64,000 nt of DNA, from assembly GCA_045654205.1 (NCBI GenBank), contig JAZOMZ010000020.1:30428-94427 (forward strand), in the 5' to 3' direction. Of the stretch, positions 53,920-63,075 are shown piece by piece. Within the stretch, counting starts at the first letter, position 1. The number at the start of each line of letters is the position of its first letter. This DNA comes from Enterocola sp045654205 (GTDB lineage Bacteria; Bacteroidota; Bacteroidia; Bacteroidales; Paludibacteraceae). The notes beneath the pieces are model-generated. The model made no database searches and had not been told where the DNA came from. It worked only from the letters and a program-made list of their open reading frames with translations. The position numbers were made by a program, and so were the translations under genes.

Positions 53920-54866
53920 TATTGAAGTCTGTTTTTAGCGTTGTTTAAAAGTGTTTCAGCTTCATTTGCCATGCTTTCTACTATCTCTTTGGTAGGGCGA
54001 ATAGATTTCACTAGGCCTGCAATCTGACCTGCCATAAATGAGCCTTCCTCGATATTGCCATCTACAGCGGCTTTTCTAAGTGAACCAGCACCAAATGCCA
54101 TTACTTGTTCTTCTGTGACAGAATCACTTTGTTCCATTTTGGCAAATGCTCTAGAGAATGGAGTTTTAAGTGAACGCACAGGGTGACCAAATTTTTTGCC
54201 TGTTACTATGGTGTCTGAGTCGCGTGCAGATACAATTTTGTTTTTATAATTTTCGTGAATAACGCATTCTTCTGCTACTAGGAAGCAAGTGCCACATTGC
54301 ACACCTTCTGCGCCAAGCATAAGAGCTGCAGCCAAGCCTCTACCGTCTGCAATACCACCCGCAGCAATAACAGGAATGTTTACAGCATCGCAAATTTGAG
54401 GTACAAGTGCCATAGTGTTCATTTCACCTACGTGACCACCAGATTCACAACCTTCTGCTATCACAGCGCTAGCACCATATTGTTCCATACGCATTGCTAG
54501 TGCCACAGAAGCCACCACAGGAATTACTTTAATGCCTGCATCTAGCCATTCTTTCATATATTTTGCAGGAGAACCAGCACCAGTTGTTACCACGGCCACA
54601 CCTTCTTCTACCACAACCTTTGCCACGTCTGCAGCAAATGGACTCATAAGCATAATGTTTACACCGAAGTTTTTATTTGTTAAGCTTTTGCATTTTCTAA
54701 TTTCTGCTCTCACATGCTCAGCATCTACATTCATAGCAGAAATGATACCAAGACCACCTGCGTTTGATACTGCAGCAGCAAGATTTGCTTCTGATACCCA
54801 TGCCATACCACCTTGTAGTATAGGGTACTCAATACCTAATAAATCACAAATTTGAGTTTTAATCAT
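53919..54866 (-). CDS. fabK: Enoyl-ACP reductase FabK-type (FMN, nitronate-monooxygenase fold)
   Basis: 315 residues from ATG 54866; an ATG at 54887 adds seven residues and overlaps the fabH stop as ATGGTAA. FMN TIM barrel: YPILQGGMAWVSEANLAAA, VVTTGAGSP, AEGCESGGHVG with the conserved His, and AAGGIADGRGLAAALMLGA. The fold is shared with nitronate monooxygenases, but the position between fabH and fabZ argues for the enoyl-ACP reductase. Confidence 0.88.
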   Translation of the reverse strand: MIKTQICDLLGIEYPILQGGMAWVSEANLAAAVSNAGGLGIISAMNVDAEHVRAEIRKCKSLTNKNFGVNIMLMSPFAADVAKVVVEEGVAVVTTGAGSPAKYMKEWLDAGIKVIPVVASVALAMRMEQYGASAVIAEGCESGGHVGEMNTMALVPQICDAVNIPVIAAGGIADGRGLAAALMLGAEGVQCGTCFLVAEECVIHENYKNKIVSARDSDTIVTGKKFGHPVRSLKTPFSRAFAKMEQSDSVTEEQVMAFGAGSLRKAAVDGNIEEGSFMAGQIAGLVKSIRPTKEIVESMANEAETLLNNAKNRLQ

Positions 54867-54880
54867 ATTCTTTATGTTTT

Positions 54881-55828
54881 TTACCATTTAATAATACAAG
54901 CTCCAGATGTAAATCCAGAACCAAAAGTACTAAAAATTAATGTATCTCCTTCTTTTAATTTACCTTTTTTGTTCATTTCATCGAGCAATACTGGTACGCT
55001 GGCCGATGAGGTATTACCTGTTCTTTCTAGATTGTGAGGCATTTTTTCTTCTGGAATGCCAATATTTGTTCTAATAGTTTCAAGTATTCTCATATTGGCC
55101 TGATGAAGTAGAAAATAGTCGATTTCATCTATAGTTTTGCCTGATTTTTCTAAGATAGTTTTTATATCACTTGTGCAATATTGTACCGCAGCCTTAAACA
55201 CTTCTTTACCTTTCATTTGTAGGAAAGGTTTGTCTTCTTTGTCGTGTTTGCAAAAAGGTGAGTTTCCATAATTCATGGGACAATACAATGCACCAATATA
55301 TCTAGTGCCTATATTAAACAGTGCATCTTCTCCTTCACTACTCACAATAACAGCCCCTGCTGCGTCGCCAAATAGGATGCAGGTGTCTCTTTCTTGCCAG
55401 TTTACAAACTTTGAAGGTTGCTCTGCGCACACAATAAGTATTTTCTTTGCCTTGCCAGATCGCAGAAGGCCGTCTGCCATATCGAGCGCATACAAAAATC
55501 CTGTACAAGCTGCGTTTAGGTCTAATGTTGGGCAACTTGCTTGTATGCCATGCATAACGAAACATGCTAGGGAAGGGGTGATAGCATCGTAGATAACGTT
55601 ATGACATAAAATATAGTCGATCTCATCGGCAGAAACTCCAGAACTCTCTATACAATTTTTTGCCGCATTCACCGCAAGTCCTGTTATGGTTTCTGTAGAA
55701 ATTACTCTTCTAGATTTAATCCCAGTTCTACTATAAATCCACTCATCGTTTGTGTCCACATATTGGGATAAATCATAGTTTGTTAGTTCTAAATGTGGTA
55801 GAGCACTACCAGTTGCAATAATTTTCAT
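54881..55828 (-). CDS. fabH: 3-oxoacyl-ACP synthase III
   Basis: 315 residues. Initiates fatty acid synthesis by condensing acyl-CoA and malonyl-ACP. The Cys-His-Asn triad is present: C108 in LNAACTGFLYAL, His in LLHQANMRI near 242, and Asn in ERTGNTSSASVP near 272. SRTGIKSRR at 33-41 is conserved. First gene of the operon. Confidence 0.94.
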   Translation of the reverse strand: MKIIATGSALPHLELTNYDLSQYVDTNDEWIYSRTGIKSRRVISTETITGLAVNAAKNCIESSGVSADEIDYILCHNVIYDAITPSLACFVMHGIQASCPTLDLNAACTGFLYALDMADGLLRSGKAKKILIVCAEQPSKFVNWQERDTCILFGDAAGAVIVSSEGEDALFNIGTRYIGALYCPMNYGNSPFCKHDKEDKPFLQMKGKEVFKAAVQYCTSDIKTILEKSGKTIDEIDYFLLHQANMRILETIRTNIGIPEEKMPHNLERTGNTSSASVPVLLDEMNKKGKLKEGDTLIFSTFGSGFTSGACIIKW

Positions 55829-55849
55829 CTATTGTTCTTTTATATTATT

Positions 55850-56004
55850 ACTCGCTTCGCTCAGGGCATGCAATGTCCCTTAACTCCTAACTCCTAATTA
55901 TTCGGTGCTCCGCACCTCATGATTCTTGGCTGCACTCGGGATAACTCAAGCAAGCTTGGTTCTCCACTCGTTTGCACAAGAATTGGTACGTAGCGAAGCG
56001 GAGT
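55850..56004. repeat. 155-bp element with terminal inverted repeats upstream of fabH
   Basis: Ends ACTCGCTTCGCT and AGCGAAGCGGAGT are inverted copies (one base gap). Inside are smaller hairpins (GGTGC-TCC-GCACC; GGGCA...TGTCCC) and segments of higher GC than the flanks. No frame. It resembles the short intergenic mobile-like spacers common in Bacteroidales. The rest of 56005-56370 is AT-rich with nothing recognisable. Confidence 0.5.
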
Positions 56005-56370
56005 ACAAAGTTAGTCCCAATCCAGAATAGTAAAAAATTTATGGTCTATCTACATTAGAATATGTGGTGAAAACGTGATAAATGGGGTGGAATCCTCTAG
56101 GAAGGGGTGAAATTAAGAATAAAGAAATAGAAGTTTTGCAGAAAATTACCTATTTATACGTGTATATTAGCTAATATCTATTCTGATCTTATAGTTATAA
56201 TATCTCTCTGTTACGTTTTTTTATTAGGCTATATTAATAGCCTTCTATATAATAATGTGTTAACCATGAGTATTATCATATTTTTTCTACAAAAAAGTAC
56301 TCTTAAAAAGAAAAAAAACATTTTTTTGAAAAAAAAGTGAGAAAAATTTTGGTAGATTAAAAATTGTCCT

Positions 56371-56378
56371 TATCTTTG
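56371..56378 (+). promoter_or_regulatory. -7 box (TATCTTTG) for tRNA-Leu
   Basis: TAnnTTTG match 11 bases before the tRNA 5' end. Confidence 0.6.
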
Positions 56379-56389
56379 CACTCAGTTTT

Positions 56390-56471
56390 GCGGCTGTGGC
56401 GTAATTGGTAGCCGCGCCAGACTTAGGATCTGGTGCCGAGAGGCGTGGGGGTTCGAGTCCCTTCAGCCGCA
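56390..56471 (+). tRNA. tRNA-Leu (anticodon UAG)
   Basis: 82 nt, class II. Acceptor stem GCGGCTG/CAGCCGC, anticodon stem CCAGA/TCTGG with loop CTTAGGA (anticodon TAG at 56424-56426), long variable arm, and T-arm GGGGGTTCGAGTCCC. Discriminator A. CCA is not encoded. Confidence 0.96.
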
Positions 56472-56484
56472 CAAAGGTAATCAT

Positions 56485-56514
56485 CCGCTACTTCTAGAAG
56501 TAGCGGTTTTTTTT
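56485..56514 (+). terminator. Terminator of tRNA-Leu
   Basis: Perfect palindrome CCGCTACTTCT / AGAAGTAGCGG followed by eight Ts. Confidence 0.85.
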
Positions 56515-56534
56515 ATTTAATAAATTTTTAAACT

Positions 56535-57881
56535 ATGAGTGTTATCCAAAACAACATTGATCTTGTAAATGCTACTCTTACAGTGAAAGTTAGCAACCAA
56601 GATTACGCAGAAAAGTATGACAAAGCGTTGAAAATCGCTCGTAAAAAAATTAACGTACCAGGTTTCCGTGTAGGTATGGCTCCAATGGGTATGGTTAAAA
56701 AAATGTATGGTCCAACTATTCTTGTTGATGAAATTAACAAAATAGTTTCTGAAGAGCTTTACAACTATATCAACGAAAATAAACTAAATATCTTAGGTGA
56801 ACCTCTTCCAAACGAAGGTTCTAAAGTAGATGCATTCAACGAAGGCGACGATTTCGAATTTGTATTCGACATTGCTCTAGCTCCAGAATTTAAAGTTGAA
56901 TGGAACTCTGCAAAACTTCCTTTCTATAGCATCGATGTAGACGCTGCTTTAATCGACAAACAAGTTGACGCTTATCGTGGTCGTTTCGGTAAGTATGTAC
57001 CAGCTGAAAAAGTAGAAGAAAAAGACGTAATCAAAGGTGAACTAGTAGAGCTTAACGCAGACGGTTCTGTTAAAGAAGGTGGCGTGAAAGTTGAAAAAGC
57101 TATCCTTAGCCCAGGTTACATGAAAGATGCTGACGAAAAAGCTAAAGCTCTAGACAAAGCTGTAGGCGAAAGCTTCATCTTCAACCCAGCAAAAGCATTC
57201 GTAAACGAAAACGAAATTGCTTCTCTTCTTCAAATCAAAAAAGAAGAAGCTAAAGAATTTGCTGCAGACTGCCAATTCACAATTTCTGAAATCACACGTT
57301 TTGCTCACGCAGAACTTGACCAAGAATTATTCGACGCTGCATTTGGTTCTGGCGCAGTTAGCTCTGCAGACGAGTTCCGTGCAAAAGTTAAAGCTGGTCT
57401 TGAAGAACAATTCGTAGGCGATAGCGATATTAAACTTTCTATCGATGTTCGCGAATGGGTTCTAGCTCAACTAAAAGACGTACAATTTGCTGACGAGTTC
57501 CTAAAACGTTGGTTAAAAGCTACAAACAAAGAAATGACAGAATCTTCTATCGAAGCTGAATATCCAAAAATGATTGAAGACCTTAAATGGCAAATGGCTA
57601 AAGACCAACTGCTTAAAGAAGCTGAAATCAAAGTTGATAGAGCCGACATCGAAGCTGCTGCTCGCTCTGCTGCTAAAATGCAATTTATCCAATACGGCAT
57701 GCTAAACGTACCAGAAGATATCCTTGACAACTACGTTACAGAAATGCTAAAAGATAAAAACGGCTTACGCAATGCATCAGACCAAGCATTAAATGCTAAA
57801 TTCATTGCTGCTGTGAAAGAAAGAGCAACTTTAGAAAACAAAACAGTTTCATTCGAAGAATTCAACAAGTTCTTTCAATAA
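56535..57881 (+). CDS. tig: Trigger factor
   Basis: 448 residues. Ribosome-bound chaperone. The N-terminal ribosome-binding domain has the conserved VPGFRVGMAPMGMVKKMYG (39-57). The middle PPIase-like region is degenerate, as usual in Bacteroidetes. The C-terminal helical arms follow. Highly biased codon use indicates strong expression. Upstream of clpP and clpX as in many bacteria, but with its own terminator. Confidence 0.95.
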   Translation: MSVIQNNIDLVNATLTVKVSNQDYAEKYDKALKIARKKINVPGFRVGMAPMGMVKKMYGPTILVDEINKIVSEELYNYINENKLNILGEPLPNEGSKVDAFNEGDDFEFVFDIALAPEFKVEWNSAKLPFYSIDVDAALIDKQVDAYRGRFGKYVPAEKVEEKDVIKGELVELNADGSVKEGGVKVEKAILSPGYMKDADEKAKALDKAVGESFIFNPAKAFVNENEIASLLQIKKEEAKEFAADCQFTISEITRFAHAELDQELFDAAFGSGAVSSADEFRAKVKAGLEEQFVGDSDIKLSIDVREWVLAQLKDVQFADEFLKRWLKATNKEMTESSIEAEYPKMIEDLKWQMAKDQLLKEAEIKVDRADIEAAARSAAKMQFIQYGMLNVPEDILDNYVTEMLKDKNGLRNASDQALNAKFIAAVKERATLENKTVSFEEFNKFFQ

Positions 57882-57902
57882 ATAATTTCTAAATAGAATA
57901 AA

Positions 57903-57938
57903 AAAAGGCAGAACTATTTTGTGTTCTGCCTTTTTTTT
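57903..57938 (+). terminator. Terminator after tig
   Basis: Stem AAAAGGCAGAAC / GTTCTGCCTTTT, 8-base loop, T-run. Just before the clpP promoter. Confidence 0.85.
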
Positions 57939-57941
57939 GTA

Positions 57942-57949
57942 TAACTTTG
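57942..57949 (+). promoter_or_regulatory. -7 box (TAACTTTG) for clpP-clpX
   Basis: TAnnTTTG match. Transcription would begin near 57955, so starts at 57947 or 57959 are unlikely and the ATG at 57986 is favoured. Confidence 0.6.
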
Positions 57950-57985
57950 TTTTACAAAATGTCTAAACAACAAACAATATATATT

Positions 57986-58654
57986 ATGAATGATTTTAGA
58001 AAATATGCTACTAAACATTTAGGGTTAAATAGTTTAGCCTTAGATAAATACATGGATGTAACTAGCAGCTATATTTCTCCTACAATTATTGAGGAGCGTC
58101 AGTTAAATGTGGCACAAATGGATGTATTCTCTCGTCTTATGATGGATAGAATCATCTTCCTTGGCACACAAATCGACGATTACACTGCAAATGTTATCCA
58201 AGCACAACTTCTTTATTTAGATTCTGCAGAGCCAGGTAAAGATATTTCTATCTATTTAAATTCTCCTGGTGGTTCTGTATATGCAGGTCTTGGTATATAT
58301 GATACCATGCAGTTTATCTCATCAGATGTGGCTACTATCTGTACTGGTATGGCGGCATCTATGGCAGCTGTGCTTCTTACTGCAGGTGCAAAAGGTAAAC
58401 GTTCTGCGCTACAACACTCTCGCGTAATGATTCACCAACCAATGGGTGGTGCTCAAGGTCAGGCTTCTGATATTGAAATTACAGCACGCGAGATCCAAAA
58501 ACTTAAAAAAGAACTTTACACTATCATAGCAGACCACTCTGGTAATCCATTTGAAAGAATTGAAAAAGATTCTGACCGTGACTACTGGATGACTTCTCTT
58601 GAAGCTAAAGAATATGGTATGATAGACGAAGTTTTGGTAAGACAAGCTAAATAA
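57986..58654 (+). CDS. clpP: ATP-dependent Clp protease proteolytic subunit
   Basis: 222 residues from ATG 57986 (MNDFRKYATKHLG is the Bacteroidetes ClpP start). Serine protease: Ser125 in GMAASMAAV and His150 in RVMIHQPMGG, with the Asp further on near DSDRDYWM. LNSPGGSVYAGL at 91-102 is conserved. clpX follows 3 bases later and supplies unfoldase activity. Confidence 0.95.
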   Translation: MNDFRKYATKHLGLNSLALDKYMDVTSSYISPTIIEERQLNVAQMDVFSRLMMDRIIFLGTQIDDYTANVIQAQLLYLDSAEPGKDISIYLNSPGGSVYAGLGIYDTMQFISSDVATICTGMAASMAAVLLTAGAKGKRSALQHSRVMIHQPMGGAQGQASDIEITAREIQKLKKELYTIIADHSGNPFERIEKDSDRDYWMTSLEAKEYGMIDEVLVRQAK

Positions 58655-58657
58655 TTT

Positions 58658-59881
58658 ATGGCAAAACAACACGAGGAAAGATGTAGTTTCTGCGGACGTA
58701 AGCAGAGTGAAGTGGAACTTCTTCTAACAGGTGTTACAGGCAATATCTGTAACAATTGTGTGGAGAGTGCTAGAGAAATTGTAAACGAGCAGATTAAGTC
58801 AAAGAAATCTAAACTTTCTCTAGATATAGATTCACTTCCACGTCCAAAGGAAATAAAAGAATTTTTAGACCAATATGTTATAGGTCAAGACGAGGCTAAG
58901 AAAAACCTTAGTGTGGTGGTTTACAACCACTACAAACGTCTTCTACAAAAAGATAGCGGTGATGAGGTTGAAATTGAAAAATCTAACGTCATAATGGTAG
59001 GTTCTACAGGTACAGGTAAAACATTACTTGCCAAAACCATTGCTAAAAAGCTTGACGTGCCTTTTACTATTGTAGACGCTACTGTGCTTACAGAAGCAGG
59101 TTATGTGGGTGAGGACATTGAAAGTATCTTGACCCGACTTCTTCAAGTGGCAGACTATGATGTGGAAGCTGCAGAAAGAGGTATTGTGTTTATCGATGAG
59201 ATAGATAAAATTGCTCGCAAGGGCGACAATCCTTCTATCACTCGCGACGTTAGTGGCGAAGGTGTGCAACAAGGTCTTTTGAAACTTCTTGAAGGTTCCG
59301 TTGTGAATGTTCCACCTCAAGGTGGTAGAAAACACCCAGAGCAAAAACTTATTGCTGTAAATACTCGCAATATTCTATTCATCTGCGGTGGTGCGTTTGA
59401 TGGTATTGAAAAGAAAATTGCTTCAAGACTAAATACCAAAACTGTAGGTTATTCTGCTTCTAAAGCAACTAGAAATGTAAACAAAGATAATCTTCTGCAA
59501 TATGTGGCACCTCAAGATTTGAAATCTTTTGGTCTAATTCCAGAAATTATTGGTCGTTTGCCAATATTAACCTACTTAAATCCGTTAGACCGTGATGCGC
59601 TTAAACGCATTATGACCGAGCCTAAAAATTCTATCACAAAGCAATATGTTAAGCTATTTGACATGGACGATGTGAAACTAGAATTTGAAGAAGAAGCCAT
59701 AGAATATATAGTAGATAAAGCTATAGAATTTAAGCTTGGTGCTCGTGGTCTTCGTTCACTTGCGGAGTCTGTAATGGTAGACTTTATGTACACTATTCCT
59801 TCTGAAAAAGTAGAGAAATTAGTGATAACTAAGTCTATTGTGGCAGAAAAAATAGAAAAATTTGAAGAAAAATTGATTTAA
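58658..59881 (+). CDS. clpX: ATP-dependent Clp protease ATP-binding subunit ClpX
   Basis: 407 residues. N-terminal zinc finger with C9, C12, C31 and C34. AAA+ core: Walker A GSTGTGKT 115-122, Walker B VFIDEIDK near 177-184, and sensor-2 GARGLRS near 371. Co-transcribed with clpP. Confidence 0.97.
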   Translation: MAKQHEERCSFCGRKQSEVELLLTGVTGNICNNCVESAREIVNEQIKSKKSKLSLDIDSLPRPKEIKEFLDQYVIGQDEAKKNLSVVVYNHYKRLLQKDSGDEVEIEKSNVIMVGSTGTGKTLLAKTIAKKLDVPFTIVDATVLTEAGYVGEDIESILTRLLQVADYDVEAAERGIVFIDEIDKIARKGDNPSITRDVSGEGVQQGLLKLLEGSVVNVPPQGGRKHPEQKLIAVNTRNILFICGGAFDGIEKKIASRLNTKTVGYSASKATRNVNKDNLLQYVAPQDLKSFGLIPEIIGRLPILTYLNPLDRDALKRIMTEPKNSITKQYVKLFDMDDVKLEFEEEAIEYIVDKAIEFKLGARGLRSLAESVMVDFMYTIPSEKVEKLVITKSIVAEKIEKFEEKLI

Positions 59882-59918
59882 TTTATATAATACTATTGTT
59901 TTAAAGATTTCTATTTCA

Positions 59919-59926
59919 TATATTTG
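59919..59926 (+). promoter_or_regulatory. -7 box (TATATTTG) for recQ
   Basis: TAnnTTTG match 9 bases before the recQ ATG, implying an almost leaderless transcript. Confidence 0.45.
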
Positions 59927-59934
59927 CTATTGTT

Positions 59935-62118
59935 ATGGCAGAAAAAAAGGAAATATATGCAGCTTTAAAGACCTATTTTGGTTTTGATAGCTTTAAAGAA
60001 AAACAGGAAGAAATAGTAACAAACCTTCTTTCTGGCAAGAATGCCTTTGTACTTATGCCAACTGGTGGAGGTAAATCTTTATGCTACCAATTACCATCAT
60101 TTATTATGGATGGTGTGGCAATTGTGATTTCTCCACTAATAGCACTTATGAAAAATCAGGTGGATGCTATGCGTTCTATGAGTAAAGAACCAGGCATTGC
60201 ACACTTTATAAATTCTTCACTATCAAAATCTGCTATCGACGAAGTGAAAAACGACGTTCTAAGCGGAAAAACCAAGCTTTTATATGTGGCACCAGAGTCT
60301 TTAACCAAAGAAGAAAATGTTTTATTCCTACAAGGAGTGAAAATATCTTTCTATGCTGTGGACGAGGCTCACTGTATTTCTGAATGGGGACACGATTTCA
60401 GACCAGAGTACAGAAATATCAGACCTATTATTAATAAGATAGGGGAGGCTCCTATAATTGCTCTTACAGCAACAGCTACACCAAAGGTTCAAAATGATAT
60501 TCAGAAGAATTTAGGAATATTGGATGCAACAGTCTTTAAGTCTTCTTTCAATAGACCAAACCTTTATTACGAAGTAAGAACAAAGACTGATGATATAGAT
60601 AAAGAAATTATCAAATATATTAAATCTCAAAAAGGTAAATCTGGTATTATCTATTGCTTGAGCAGAAAAGAAGTAGAAGACCTTGCTGAGAAACTTAAAG
60701 TAAACGGCATTAGTGCTCTGCCATATCACGCTGGTATGGACTCTAGTGTGAGAAGCGAAAACCAAGATAATTTCTTGCTAGAAGAAGTGGAAGTAATTGT
60801 GGCAACAATTGCATTTGGTATGGGTATCGACAAACCAGATGTGCGCTACGTAATCCACTATAATATTCCTAAGAGTTTAGAAGGATTTTATCAAGAGACA
60901 GGTCGTGCTGGTCGCGATGGTGGTGAAGGTCAGTGTATAGCGTTTTATTCAACTAAGGACATCCAAAAACTAGAAAAATTTATGCAGGGTAAGCCTATTT
61001 CTGAACAAGAGATAGGAAAACAGCTTCTAAGTGAGACTAAAGCATACGCAGAATCAACTATATGTAGAAGAAAACTACTTTTACATTATTTTGGAGAGGA
61101 GTATGATCAAGAAAATTGTGGAAACTGCGACAACTGCCTGCATCCTAAAAAGAAAATGGAAGCACAAGATTTATTATGTACCGTTCTAGAGACGATATTA
61201 GAGGTAAAAGAAAAATTTAAAGAAGGCCATATAATAGATATTGTTATAGGTAAAGAAACATCAGAGGTAGTAGATTACAAACATCACGAATTAGACGTGT
61301 TTGGCACAGGTAAGAATGAAGATATTTCAGTTTGGAGTACTGTTATTCGCCAAGCTCTAATAAGTGGTTATATCGATAAAGAGATAGAGAACTACGGAGT
61401 TCTGAAAGTAACAAAAGCTGGTAAGGCGTTCTTAAGCAAACCAAAATCATTTAAAATTACCAAAGATTCTGACGAAGATGAAGAGGTAGAAGAAAAACAA
61501 GTTTTAAAAAGTGGTTCTGGTGCAGCAGATGAGGCTCTATTCTCTATGCTTAAAGATTTAAGAAAGAAAATTGCTAAGCAAGAGGGTCAACCACCTTATA
61601 TTATTTTCCAAGACCCTTCTCTTGAGTCTATGGCAACTACTTATCCTATCACAGTGGAAGAAATGCAAAATATTCCTGGTGTAGGTGCTGGTAAAGCTAA
61701 TAAACCATATGTTCAAGATTTTATAGCTCTTATTAAGAAACACGTTCAAGAAAACGAAATTGAGCGTCCAGAAGACCTACGTGTTAAGACTGTTGCCAAC
61801 AAGTCAAAACTTAAAGTAGAAATTATTCAGGCTATTGACAGAAAGATTAGCCTTGAAGATATAGCAATCTCAAAGGGCTTAGAATTTGCAGAATTGATTG
61901 ATGAAATTGATGCTATTGTAAATTCTGGTACCAAGATTAATATCGACTACTTTATAGAAGACGAAATAGATCTTGACAAAGTAGATGAAATTATGGATTA
62001 CTTTAGTGAATCTGCCGATGGCGACATCGACGAAGCTATCAATGAGCTTGGCCCAGACTTCACAGAGGAAGAGATTAGATTGGTGCGCATAAAATACATC
62101 TCTGAAAATTCAAATTAG
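59935..62118 (+). CDS. recQ: ATP-dependent DNA helicase RecQ
   Basis: 727 residues. 3'-5' helicase of recombination repair. Walker A TGGGKS at 43-48, DEAH 143-146, the aromatic-rich loop after it (CISEWGHDFRPEY), motif VI QETGRAGRDG near 325. Zinc-binding CRRK...CGNCDNC near 378-403, winged-helix RQC domain, then an HRDC domain about 540-605. The C-terminal tail is longer than in E. coli RecQ (609), with a second helical module about 615-727. Confidence 0.96.
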   Translation: MAEKKEIYAALKTYFGFDSFKEKQEEIVTNLLSGKNAFVLMPTGGGKSLCYQLPSFIMDGVAIVISPLIALMKNQVDAMRSMSKEPGIAHFINSSLSKSAIDEVKNDVLSGKTKLLYVAPESLTKEENVLFLQGVKISFYAVDEAHCISEWGHDFRPEYRNIRPIINKIGEAPIIALTATATPKVQNDIQKNLGILDATVFKSSFNRPNLYYEVRTKTDDIDKEIIKYIKSQKGKSGIIYCLSRKEVEDLAEKLKVNGISALPYHAGMDSSVRSENQDNFLLEEVEVIVATIAFGMGIDKPDVRYVIHYNIPKSLEGFYQETGRAGRDGGEGQCIAFYSTKDIQKLEKFMQGKPISEQEIGKQLLSETKAYAESTICRRKLLLHYFGEEYDQENCGNCDNCLHPKKKMEAQDLLCTVLETILEVKEKFKEGHIIDIVIGKETSEVVDYKHHELDVFGTGKNEDISVWSTVIRQALISGYIDKEIENYGVLKVTKAGKAFLSKPKSFKITKDSDEDEEVEEKQVLKSGSGAADEALFSMLKDLRKKIAKQEGQPPYIIFQDPSLESMATTYPITVEEMQNIPGVGAGKANKPYVQDFIALIKKHVQENEIERPEDLRVKTVANKSKLKVEIIQAIDRKISLEDIAISKGLEFAELIDEIDAIVNSGTKINIDYFIEDEIDLDKVDEIMDYFSESADGDIDEAINELGPDFTEEEIRLVRIKYISENSN

Positions 62119-62124
62119 AATTTT

Positions 62125-62200
62125 AAAAGGCGTCTTCTGCGTTGCCCTTGTCTTCGAAATCCTCATTTACGTTAGTAAACTCCGGTTTCTCAGACTTCGG
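62125..62200. repeat. Interspersed repeat, copy B (downstream of recQ)
   Basis: Strongly similar to 33964-34046, with shared blocks CTTCGAAATCCTCATTTAC and TAGTAAACTCCGGTTTCTCA. Outer AGGCG/CGCCT arms could close it into a stem. Non-coding. Confidence 0.7.
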
Positions 62201-62245
62201 GTCGCCTAAAATCCGCTCTCTTAAAATCCTAATTTATATAGAATA

Positions 62246-62276
62246 AAAAAATTCCGACGTTGAGTCGGAATTTTTT
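62246..62276. terminator. Bidirectional terminator between recQ and rsmA
   Basis: Stem AAATTCCGAC / GTCGGAATTT, loop GTTGA, T-runs on both strands. Confidence 0.85.
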
Positions 62277-63056
62277 TTATTCTGCAACCCAATAAGTTAA
62301 CTTTATAAAGTCTTCTACCGAAAGTTGCTCAGGGCGTTTGGTTAGTAAATCAATATCTTCTTTTTTAGAGAAATCGCCATCTGGGATAAGTGGTTTGATA
62401 GAGTTTCTAATTGTTTTTCTGCGTTGGTTAAATGTGGTTTTTACCACAGTTTTAAATAGTTTTTCATCGCAAGGAAGACTCTCACGAGAGTTTCTCTTTA
62501 GGCTAATAACTGCAGATTGCACTTTTGGTGGTGGGTTGAACACTGTTGGTGGCACAGTAAACAGATATTCGATATCGTAATATGCTTGCAAAAGCACACT
62601 CAAAATGCCGTATGCTTTTTTACCTGGTTTTGATGCAATTCTCTCTGCCACTTCTTTTTGAAGCATACCGCTTACAAAAGGAATTTGGTCTCTATATTCT
62701 AGTACTTTAAAGAAGATTTGGCTAGAGATATTGTATGGATAGTTGCCTATTACCATAAATTCTTCGTCACCGTAAAGTTCCTTAAGTTCGTATTTCAAGA
62801 AATCCTTAAAATGAATCTTGCCATCTAGTTTTGGGAAGTTTTTTGAAAGGTATTCTACTGATTCTCCGTCTAGCTCAATTACATTCAAATCTACATTTGA
62901 TTTTTCAAGCAAAAACTGAGTTAATACCCCTGTTCCAGGACCAATCTCCAATACTTTTATCCCTTCCTTTTCTGGCAAGGTGTCAGCAATTCTTTTAGCG
63001 ATGCTTAAATCAGTTAAAAAATGTTGCCCAAGGTGTTTTTTAGGTTTAACGTACAT
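62277..63056 (-). CDS. rsmA: 16S rRNA dimethyladenosine transferase
   Basis: 259 residues. Dimethylates two adjacent adenosines at the 3' end of 16S rRNA. SAM-binding VLEIGPGTGVLT near 35-46; catalytic NYPYNIS near 105-111 (N-x-P-Y). KKHLGQHFL at 6-14 is the family start. The TAnnTTTG box on the minus strand at 63089-63096 drives it, overlapping the region of the divergent GtrA promoter. Confidence 0.96.
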   Translation of the reverse strand: MYVKPKKHLGQHFLTDLSIAKRIADTLPEKEGIKVLEIGPGTGVLTQFLLEKSNVDLNVIELDGESVEYLSKNFPKLDGKIHFKDFLKYELKELYGDEEFMVIGNYPYNISSQIFFKVLEYRDQIPFVSGMLQKEVAERIASKPGKKAYGILSVLLQAYYDIEYLFTVPPTVFNPPPKVQSAVISLKRNSRESLPCDEKLFKTVVKTTFNQRRKTIRNSIKPLIPDGDFSKKEDIDLLTKRPEQLSVEDFIKLTYWVAE

Positions 63057-63066
63057 AAAAAAATAC

Positions 63067-63074
63067 TATATTTG
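63067..63074 (+). promoter_or_regulatory. -7 box (TATATTTG) before the GtrA-family gene
   Basis: TAnnTTTG match ending 2 bases before the ATG at 63076. If it is used, translation may begin further downstream (TTG 63103 or ATG 63157). Confidence 0.4.
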
Positions 63075-63075
63075 T

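Noticed and set aside
53919..54866. The FMN protein as a nitronate monooxygenase
   Set aside because: The folds are alike, but the operon position between fabH and fabZ favours enoyl-ACP reductase FabK.
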